DNA of 35,230 bases from Phycisphaeraceae bacterium. Lineage in GTDB: Bacteria; Planctomycetota; Phycisphaerae; Phycisphaerales; UBA1924. This document shows positions 29,460-35,230 of this stretch, one piece after another. Numbering within the stretch: the stretch's first letter is position 1; each line of letters opens with the position of its first letter. The position numbers and the translations under genes are program-made. The notes beneath the pieces were generated by a model that worked only from the letters and a program-made list of their open reading frames with translations, made no database searches and was not told the origin of the DNA. The stretch is from assembly GCA_019636565.1 (NCBI GenBank), contig JAHBXG010000036.1:1-35230 (forward strand). The letters run 5' to 3'.

Positions 29460-30281
29460 ATGCGTCAGTTTCTTTGCATTGCAAGCGTGGCGGTGGCGTG
29501 CGTGGGATTCGGCGCGGCGGGCGCGATCACCGATGACTTCCAGACGTACACCCCGGGGACCTTTCCTTCGCCGAAATGGATGGACGTGCGCACGCTGATT
29601 CCTGGTGCGACATCGCCGAATCCATCGGGAACCGTGATCACGACAACCGGACCGCTGGGAACGACCCGCGCATTTCAGACGACCCGTGCGGTGGGTACCT
29701 CCCAGGGAATCGTCGCGGCGATCGCGCCGAGCTCGGTGGTGACGATCAGCGCGAATGTGCGGTACGACAACTACGACAATTCGAACAACCAGAACGGAGG
29801 CGGCTGGCCGATGGCGCTGGGGTTCTTCCAGTGGAGCGGGGCGGACCCGAATTTTTCTCCTCAGGTGACCCTGTATGCGGACAGCACGTTCAAGAACTGG
29901 TCGCTTTATGTTCAAACCAGCCCAAATCCGCTGGATTTTCAGTTCATCCGGCTCACGTCGGCGATTACGGCGACGAATACCTGGTACTTCATGTCGCTGC
30001 AAATCGACACGGCGACAGGGGAAATCCGATCGCAGGTGAGGCTGGCGAACTCGGCTAGTTTCATCGTGAATGACACACGGACGATCGCCGGGTGGGATCC
30101 GGCGTTTGCGCAGTACAACATCGCGGGCGCGATCGACGGCGAATATGGAACCAACGCCACCCTCGGCGGACGCGCCACCGTGGACAACATCACGATCGTC
30201 CCCTCACCGGGAACGTGTTTGCTGGTCGCGGGGCTCGCCAGCGTTGCGCGACGGCGCCGATCGCACGCGATTACTTGTTGA
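29460..30281 (+). CDS. secreted protein with PEP-CTERM-like tail, lectin/laminin-G-like fold possible
   Basis: 273 residues. The signal peptide ends near residue 22 (A-A-G-A). The body, D-D-F-Q-T-Y-T-P-G-T-F-P-S-P-K-W at the start, later W-Y-F-M-S-L-Q-I-D-T-A-T-G and a final V-D-N-I-T-I-V, is the layout of jelly-roll (concanavalin/laminin-G-like) proteins. The tail is V-P-S-P, hydrophobic stretch, R-R-R-R, then S-H-A-I-T-C. GGAGAAAAGAG precedes the ATG. Its last 11 bp overlap the convergent gene's end. Confidence 0.8.
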   Translation: MRQFLCIASVAVACVGFGAAGAITDDFQTYTPGTFPSPKWMDVRTLIPGATSPNPSGTVITTTGPLGTTRAFQTTRAVGTSQGIVAAIAPSSVVTISANVRYDNYDNSNNQNGGGWPMALGFFQWSGADPNFSPQVTLYADSTFKNWSLYVQTSPNPLDFQFIRLTSAITATNTWYFMSLQIDTATGEIRSQVRLANSASFIVNDTRTIAGWDPAFAQYNIAGAIDGEYGTNATLGGRATVDNITIVPSPGTCLLVAGLASVARRRRSHAITC

Positions 30282-31851
30282 TGTCAACCGCGGGCTGCCG
30301 GGCCGCCGGTTGCTGAGGCGCAACGATCTGCGGCGGTAACTGCCCCGAGGGCGCGGGCGGAATCTGCATCGCGGGCTGCGTGGACTGCTGCATGGGAATT
30401 CCCTGCAACAGGTCGATCCGCACCGGGGTGATCACGTTCAGTTTGAGGTCCTTGTCCATCGAGGCCTCGCCGATCACGCCCACGATTTGACCGAGTTTGC
30501 TTTCGAGGTTGAATCGCGGATCGGGCTTGATGTAACCCAGCGTCCGCGGCACGCTCGTGCCCACGCTTTGGATGCGGAACATGAGCGGGAGTGTTTGTCC
30601 GTTGTACACCGTGCTGGGCTGCAACTGCCCGACGATGCTGTAGACGCGGGTCTGTTCAACTTGGGCAACCCCCTGCAGAACCTGCTGATTCTGCTGCTGG
30701 GCCGAGCCGCTTTCGTTGAGGAGCGCGAGCTGCTGCTCGCGGAGGTCTTTGCGGAACTTCAGGATGTTGAGGCGCTGTTCGAGCAGGGCCCGCTGGCGCG
30801 GGCTGAGTTGACCGGAAAGAGACTGAATGGTGTTTTCGTATTCAGAAATAAGCGTTTCGTATTCCGCTTCGCCCAGTGGCTGGGAGTTCACGCGATCGAA
30901 CGCCTGATCGAGATCCTTGATGCGTGCCGCGGCACGCATGTTGGCGGTCAGCGGTTGGGCGGGAGCGACCGCCGGAGCAACAACGGGTGCGGGAGTTGCG
31001 CCGACCGGCGAGGGCGTACCCGCGGCCGGGGTTGGGCCGGGCGTGGCCACACTCTGGTCGATTGTCACGGGTGCCGGCGTCGAAGTTGTCGAGGCGGGTG
31101 CCGCGGGCGCGCCGCCGGTGCCGGTCGTGCTCATCGGTGTCACGAGACTGTCGTCCACTGCGGGCCCGCTCGGTGCCGAGGTGGCGGAAGGTGGAGTTGC
31201 CGGCGCAGTAGCGATCGGCGCGGTGGTTGAAGGTGGAGTTGCAGCGGTTACGGACGCCGGAGATGAAGCGGGGCTAGAGGACACGTCAGCGACCGTTCCG
31301 CCTTTGGCGCGGAAGGCGCTGACTTCGGCCGGAGTTGCTTTGCGGAGATTCTTTGTTTCGGTAAACGCGCGGGCGTCGGTCGGAGCGGGAACCCGATAGG
31401 CCACTGCGCCGCTGCCGTTGGCGCCCTCTTCAACCTGCAGGACTCTCATGGTCGTGCCGACGGGAAGCGTGGTGGGCAGGAGCGCCTTCCAACTACCGGC
31501 GAAGCCCGACGCCTTATTGCCGGCGAAGAGGCGACTGGCCTTGGTGAGTTTGAGTTCCTTGGTCGCGGCGTCGTACGACGCATCTTCGGCGCGAACGATG
31601 GCAAAGGCTCCGGCGGGATAGCTGATGCGCGACCAGTTCGCGCTTTCGCCATCGACGAGGACGATCGCGCCCTGCTCGACGGCGCCGACGCGGTAGAAAA
31701 CCGAGGTATCTCCCGAGTGCACATCAGCGCTTGGAACCGCGATGACAGCGTGATAGGGCGCGACGTCCTTGACTTGGGCGAATGCGATTACGGGGAATCC
31801 GGCGGCGACCATGACGATGCCGGCACGGGTAATGTCGAAACGGCTGAGCAT
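30271..31851 (-). CDS. secreted protein with SH3-like N-terminus, Pro/Ala/Thr-rich linker and coiled-coil
   Basis: 526 residues from the ATG at 31851, with GGAG 7 nt upstream; the frame extends further but over a region with no start features. The signal peptide ends near 24 (A-F-A-Q). Two SH3-like stretches follow (Y-H-A-V-I-A-V-P-S-A-D-V-H-S-G ... Y-R-V-G; W-K-A-L-L-P-T-T-L-P-V-G-T-T-M-R-V-L). Residues ~195-330 are a low-complexity linker of A, P, T, S and V. A Gln/Glu/Leu-rich coiled-coil lies at ~340-420 (L-L-E-Q-R-L-N-I-L-K-F-R-K-D-L), then a beta-domain. An envelope or peptidoglycan-binding role is likely; no exact family is claimed. Confidence 0.75.
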   Translation of the reverse strand: MLSRFDITRAGIVMVAAGFPVIAFAQVKDVAPYHAVIAVPSADVHSGDTSVFYRVGAVEQGAIVLVDGESANWSRISYPAGAFAIVRAEDASYDAATKELKLTKASRLFAGNKASGFAGSWKALLPTTLPVGTTMRVLQVEEGANGSGAVAYRVPAPTDARAFTETKNLRKATPAEVSAFRAKGGTVADVSSSPASSPASVTAATPPSTTAPIATAPATPPSATSAPSGPAVDDSLVTPMSTTGTGGAPAAPASTTSTPAPVTIDQSVATPGPTPAAGTPSPVGATPAPVVAPAVAPAQPLTANMRAAARIKDLDQAFDRVNSQPLGEAEYETLISEYENTIQSLSGQLSPRQRALLEQRLNILKFRKDLREQQLALLNESGSAQQQNQQVLQGVAQVEQTRVYSIVGQLQPSTVYNGQTLPLMFRIQSVGTSVPRTLGYIKPDPRFNLESKLGQIVGVIGEASMDKDLKLNVITPVRIDLLQGIPMQQSTQPAMQIPPAPSGQLPPQIVAPQQPAARQPAVDINK

Positions 31852-31976
31852 GAGAGACTCCGTTCTTGCTCGAATATGCTGGACGGGCGCGTGCGATCGG
31901 CGTTCCGATCGCGTACCCGGTACTTTACGCGGGGTGATGGGCTGGTTTGTGGTCACCAACCGTACGATTGCATGTA

Positions 31977-33056
31977 GTGATTTCGGCAAGACTTGCGCAC
32001 GGACTGGAGGAATTGGTCGCCGTGGATGGACTCCCGGAGCAAATTGCCATTGCGGTTCAGCGGCTTCGGGCCGGGGAACTTGTCGCATTCCCAACCGAGA
32101 CGGTGTACGGACTCGGGGCCGATGCGCTCAGCGACGCGGCCGTAAAGCGGGTGTTCGAGGTGAAGGGGCGGCCCGCTCACAACCCGCTGATTGTGCATGT
32201 CTCGGGCGAGGCGATGGCCCGGCGTGTGGCGGCGGATTGGCCGGAGGATGCGCGGAAACTGGCGGCGCGATTCTGGCCGGGACCGCTTTCAATCGTCGTT
32301 CCCAAGGCTCAGAGCGTGCCCGCGATTGTGACGGGCAGCGGGCCGAATGTGGCGGTACGGTGTCCATCGCATCCGCTGACTCTGGCGCTGCTGGAGGCGT
32401 TTGGCGGGCCACTGGTTGGCCCGAGCGCGAACGTATCGGGGCTTGTGTCGCCGACTGCCGCGGAGCATGTGCGCGAGGCGTTTGATGAACGCGATGTGAT
32501 GGTGCTGGATGGTGGGCCGTGCACGGGTGGTATTGAGAGCACGGTGGTGTCGGTGGTTGGCGGGAGGGCGCGGGTGCTGCGGAGCGGGTTGATTGACGCG
32601 GCAGTCATCGGTGAGGTGCTTGGGCGCGAGGTGGAATGCGCGGATAGTGGAGTGATCAGTACGACGCCGACTGCGGCGACTCCTGCGGAAGCACCGGGGC
32701 AAATGAGTTCGCATTATGCGCCCAAGGCGAAGGCCGTGATGGTTGATGCGGGGGATGTAGAGAGTGTGATTGGCAGGGCAACTGGGGAGTGCGTTGTGAT
32801 TACGCACACGAAAGAGGAAGATGCGCCCACCCCCCTACCCCCTCATTCGGGAAGGGTGGGTAAGACACACGTGATCCGGATGCCGGTGGATGCGCGCGGG
32901 TATGCGCGGCGGCTGTATGCGGCGCTGCGCGAGGCGGATGCGATGCATCCGGAGTTGATTGTGATTGTGACGCCGCCGGATGAGAGCAAGAACCCGGTAT
33001 GGAGAGCGGTGCGGGATCGGGTGAAGAGGGCAACGGCGGGAAGTGCTGGCGAGTGA
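31977..33056 (+). CDS. L-threonylcarbamoyladenylate synthase (Sua5/TsaC family)
   Basis: 359 residues from a GTG at 31977. Makes threonylcarbamoyl-AMP from Thr, bicarbonate and ATP, the first step of t6A37 tRNA modification. Seen: L-V-A-F-P-T-E-T-V-Y-G-L-G, then K-G-R-P-A-H-N-P-L, then W-P-G-P-L-S, then G-P-S-A-N-V-S-G and G-G-I-E-S-T-V-V; then the linker motif S-S-H-Y-A-P-K-A and a C-terminal Sua5 domain, so this is the two-domain Sua5 type. The start is uncertain: the GTG at 31977 has TACGAT 8 nt upstream (leaderless); a GTG at 32022 has GGAGG 11 nt upstream. Residues ~284-296 come from an inserted palindromic repeat in the C-terminal domain. Confidence 0.85.
   Translation: MISARLAHGLEELVAVDGLPEQIAIAVQRLRAGELVAFPTETVYGLGADALSDAAVKRVFEVKGRPAHNPLIVHVSGEAMARRVAADWPEDARKLAARFWPGPLSIVVPKAQSVPAIVTGSGPNVAVRCPSHPLTLALLEAFGGPLVGPSANVSGLVSPTAAEHVREAFDERDVMVLDGGPCTGGIESTVVSVVGGRARVLRSGLIDAAVIGEVLGREVECADSGVISTTPTAATPAEAPGQMSSHYAPKAKAVMVDAGDVESVIGRATGECVVITHTKEEDAPTPLPPHSGRVGKTHVIRMPVDARGYARRLYAALREADAMHPELIVIVTPPDESKNPVWRAVRDRVKRATAGSAGE
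32826..32860. repeat. palindromic repeat inserted in frame in the Sua5 gene
   Basis: About 35 bases with CCCACC near the 5' end and GGTGGG at the 3' end, plus CCCCCT and GGGAAGGG inside. Similar to the reverse complement of 6127-6159. It encodes A-P-T-P-L-P-P-H-S-G-R-V-G without breaking the reading frame. Confidence 0.6.
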
Positions 33057-33060
33057 AGGC

Positions 33061-33558
33061 TCAGAAAACGCCGGGCAGATTGAGCGCCTTGCGCACGCCA
33101 CAGAGTTGGCCGCAGTGCCAGCCTTCGTGCCAGGCGGCGCGGTCGAGTGCATCGAACTTGTCGTTGCAGAAGCCGCCGGTGTCGATGGCGGGTGCTTTGG
33201 CGAGGTCGGCGTCGGTGAGTTTCTTTGCCGCGGCGACGAAGGCTTCATAGCACTCGTTGTAGTTTCTCCTGAGTTCGGCGAGAGGCGGATAGAGCTTTGC
33301 GTCGGCCGAAGGCTTGCTGCCTCCGGTGAAGAGCGCGTTGTAATTTTCGGGCAGCGGGTGCATCGCGCCGTCGAAAACGGACTTGAACCAGGAATAGGTG
33401 GCTGCGAGATGGCCGATGGTCCAGAGGGCGTGGTTGTCGGAGGGGGATTGCTGATAGGTCAATTTGGAATCGGGGAAGTCGGCGATCGCCTTTTGCGTAA
33501 TCGAGTGTGCGAAGGCGAGGGACTTCAGGGCGTGGTCGCGGTTGACAGTGGATGACAT
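33061..33558 (-). CDS. DinB/YfiT-like metal-binding protein
   Basis: 165 residues. DinB-fold four-helix bundle with the three metal-binding histidines at the usual places: H50 in W-T-I-G-H-L-A, and H144-x3-H148 in W-H-E-G-W-H-C-G-Q-L. In this superfamily the metal site serves thiol transfer or hydrolysis of small substrates, or is of unknown use. AAGGAG lies 6 nt before the ATG at 33558. It converges on Sua5 (4 bp between stops). A very long continuation of this frame across the next gene is antisense to icd and rejected. Confidence 0.85.
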   Translation of the reverse strand: MSSTVNRDHALKSLAFAHSITQKAIADFPDSKLTYQQSPSDNHALWTIGHLAATYSWFKSVFDGAMHPLPENYNALFTGGSKPSADAKLYPPLAELRRNYNECYEAFVAAAKKLTDADLAKAPAIDTGGFCNDKFDALDRAAWHEGWHCGQLCGVRKALNLPGVF

Positions 33559-33696
33559 GGCAACTCCTTGCGTGGCCGGCTTCAGACTATTGTTCGGCCC
33601 TCCGACGGGGCCTTCGAGCCCGCGTTGGATGCACTTGACAAAGCCCCAGTTTCCGGATTCCGAAGCGATTTCGGATTTCGCCAGCAGAAAGCCACC

Positions 33697-35211
33697 ATGA
33701 GCGCCAATCCCGCATTGCCCGGTACAGACAAGCAGCTCCAGATCGCAGTGGCCAAGGGCGATGGCATCGGGCCCGAGATCATGGATGCGACGCTCGAGCT
33801 GTTCAAAGCGGCGGGCGTGATGGAGCATGTGCATTTTCGGGAAGTGCGGATGGGCGCGGGGGTGTTTGCGGAGGGGAACAGCCGCGGCATGACGGACGAG
33901 GCGATCCGCGTGACGGAGGAGAGCGGGATTCTGTTCAAGGGGCCGATGGGGACGCCTTCGGGCGGGGGCGGCAAGAGCATCAACGTCACGGCCCGGAAGA
34001 TGTGGAACGCGTTCGCGAATTATCGCGTGTTCAAAACGCTGCCGGGGGTGGAGACTGTGTACTCGAAGGCGGGGATCGCGATTGATTTTGCGATCGTGCG
34101 TGAGAACATCGAGGACACGTACGGCGGTGTCGAGCACCGACTGAGCAACGACATGATCCAGTGCAAGCGGCTGATCAGCGCGCCCGGGTCGGATCAGGTG
34201 CACCGGTTTGCGTTCCAGACGGCCCGCAAGGTCGGCGTGAAGAAGGTGCACTGCGGGCACAAGGCCAACATCATGAAGATGACCGACGGAATGTTTCTTG
34301 AGCGGTTCCGCGCGGTCGCGAAGGATTTCCCGGAGATCGAGACGGGCGACGTGATCGTCGATGCCCTGTGTCTGAACCTGGTGGTGAAGCCCCAGCAGTA
34401 TCAGATCATCGTGCTGCCGAACTTGCAGGGCGACATCGTGAGCGACCTGTGCGCCGGGCTTGTGGGCGGCTTGGGCTTTGCACCCAGCGCGAATATCGGG
34501 AATCACATCTCGATTTTCGAGGCGGTGCACGGGACGGCGCCGGACATCGCGGGGCGCGGGATTGCGAACCCGACAAGCCTTGTTTTGTCGGGCATGATGA
34601 TGCTGCGGCACATCGGCCTGAACCGCGAGGCTTCGAACATCGAGAACGCGCTGCTGGCGACGCTGGAGAGCGGCGTGCACACGGGGGACTTTGGCGACAA
34701 GAGCAAGCCGAGCGTCGGAACGAACGAATTCACCAACGCGATCATCGGGAACCTGGGCAACAAGCCCAGGACCGTTCCCGCCGTGGACGTGCCGGAAAAG
34801 AAGCTGCCGACCTTTGTTCGCGAGGCAAAGCCGAGCGGGCCCCGGATGATCCGGACCTTCAAGAATTTGGTGACACAGGTTGTGGGATGCGACATCTATC
34901 TGGATTCGCCGCTCAGCCCGCTCGCGATGGCCGAGGAGATGCAACGCGCCGCGGCGGATACACCGTTCAAGTTGACGCTCATCTCAAACCGAGGCACGCA
35001 GGTGTGGCCGACGGGAAGCGTGTATACGGAGTGCGTGGATTACTATCGCGTTCGGTTTGAGTTGAAGGACGGCGTGACGCCGGGGAGCTTCGGGCAAAGC
35101 CGATGCGTGGCGCTGATGGACCGTGTGGCGGAGAGCTTTACGGTTTGTTCGTATGAGCTCTTGCGGACGTTTGATGGGGTGAAGGGGTATAGCTTGGCTC
35201 AGGGGCAGTAG
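33697..35211 (+). CDS. icd: isocitrate dehydrogenase, long (Thermus/Rickettsia-like) type
   Basis: 504 residues. Oxidative decarboxylation of isocitrate to 2-oxoglutarate in the TCA cycle, cytosolic. Seen: [10 protein letters not shown] (19-28), the substrate-loop [19 protein letters not shown], and [19 protein letters not shown], then A-P-S-A-N-I-G and H-G-T-A-P-D-I-A-G. The extra ~150-residue C-terminal region (S-N-R-G-T-Q-V-W-P ... D-Y-Y-R-V-R) places it with the ~500-residue Thermus-type enzymes rather than the ~415-residue E. coli type. NADP is likely, NAD not excluded. No good Shine-Dalgarno is seen before the ATG. Confidence 0.9.
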   Translation: MSANPALPGTDKQLQIAVAKGDGIGPEIMDATLELFKAAGVMEHVHFREVRMGAGVFAEGNSRGMTDEAIRVTEESGILFKGPMGTPSGGGGKSINVTARKMWNAFANYRVFKTLPGVETVYSKAGIAIDFAIVRENIEDTYGGVEHRLSNDMIQCKRLISAPGSDQVHRFAFQTARKVGVKKVHCGHKANIMKMTDGMFLERFRAVAKDFPEIETGDVIVDALCLNLVVKPQQYQIIVLPNLQGDIVSDLCAGLVGGLGFAPSANIGNHISIFEAVHGTAPDIAGRGIANPTSLVLSGMMMLRHIGLNREASNIENALLATLESGVHTGDFGDKSKPSVGTNEFTNAIIGNLGNKPRTVPAVDVPEKKLPTFVREAKPSGPRMIRTFKNLVTQVVGCDIYLDSPLSPLAMAEEMQRAAADTPFKLTLISNRGTQVWPTGSVYTECVDYYRVRFELKDGVTPGSFGQSRCVALMDRVAESFTVCSYELLRTFDGVKGYSLAQGQ

Positions 35212-35230
35212 GGATGCCGGATGCCGGATG
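35212..35230. repeat. 7-bp tandem repeat (GGATGCC) at the window edge
   Basis: GGATGCC twice plus a partial copy, beginning at the first base after the icd stop and cut by the window end. Similar period to the CGGATTT repeats at 21649-21665. Confidence 0.6.

Noticed and set aside
33559..34944. Long minus-strand open frame extending the DinB gene
   Set aside because: It is antisense to icd, rich in Arg/His as expected of a shadow in high-GC DNA, and the real DinB start at 33558 has a good ribosome-binding site.
1..35230. tRNA or rRNA genes
   Set aside because: No T-loop/anticodon arrangement or conserved rRNA segments were recognised on either strand by eye.

Overview
The window looks like chromosomal DNA of a high-GC member of the Planctomycetota, most likely class Phycisphaerae. 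This is an inference from protein features, not from a marker gene. Four secreted proteins end in a short P-(A/S/T)-P / hydrophobic stretch / RRRR tail of the PEP-CTERM type. Two others end in paired dockerin-like repeats built on D-x-(N/D)-x-D-G-x-(V/T)-D-D-x-D-F. Two membrane proteins carry a C-terminal C-x2-C-G-Y ... C-P-E-C-G zinc ribbon of a kind frequent in planctomycetes.

Left part (about 1-12.4 kb) is repeat-rich with loose gene spacing. It holds a DUF2726 nuclease-like gene overlapping a DUF2262 gene, three broken copies of the DUF2726 gene, four arrays of 8-bp tandem repeats, two copies of a perfect 31-nt hairpin lying between convergent genes, and a ~105-bp repeat flanking a suppressor-of-fused-domain gene. 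Among these sit tagged secreted proteins (including a DUF3494 ice-binding-like protein), a dockerin-tagged propeller protein, PH-like membrane proteins and an unknown DNA-binding-like protein.

Middle part (12.4-25.8 kb): a secreted GH13 alpha-amylase-family protein with a dockerin-like C-terminus, a secreted NHL-propeller protein, an acyl-lipid/acyl-CoA delta-9 desaturase, a patatin-like lipoprotein divergent from an AsmA/DUF748-like membrane-anchored protein, a tightly packed operon of four small lipoproteins (three are tandem paralogues), a secreted EF-hand plus calpain-type cysteine protease, and a TerB-like protein.

Right part (25.8-35.2 kb): small hypothetical genes, an SRPBCC protein overlapping a SolA/sarcosine-oxidase-type flavoenzyme, a META/HslJ lipoprotein, a TetR regulator with a near-consensus, apparently leaderless and self-overlapped promoter, another tagged secreted protein, an SH3-like secreted protein, Sua5/TsaC (tRNA t6A synthesis) carrying an in-frame repeat insertion, a DinB-family protein, and isocitrate dehydrogenase of the long (Thermus/Rickettsia-like) type.

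At a larger scale the + strand is C-rich across roughly 1-15 kb whatever the gene direction, and mostly G-rich in the right half, so the GC skew changes sign inside the window. Several genes have a good -10 hexamer only 6-9 nt before the start codon, suggesting leaderless transcripts. No rRNA, tRNA, CRISPR array, transposase or phage gene was recognised.
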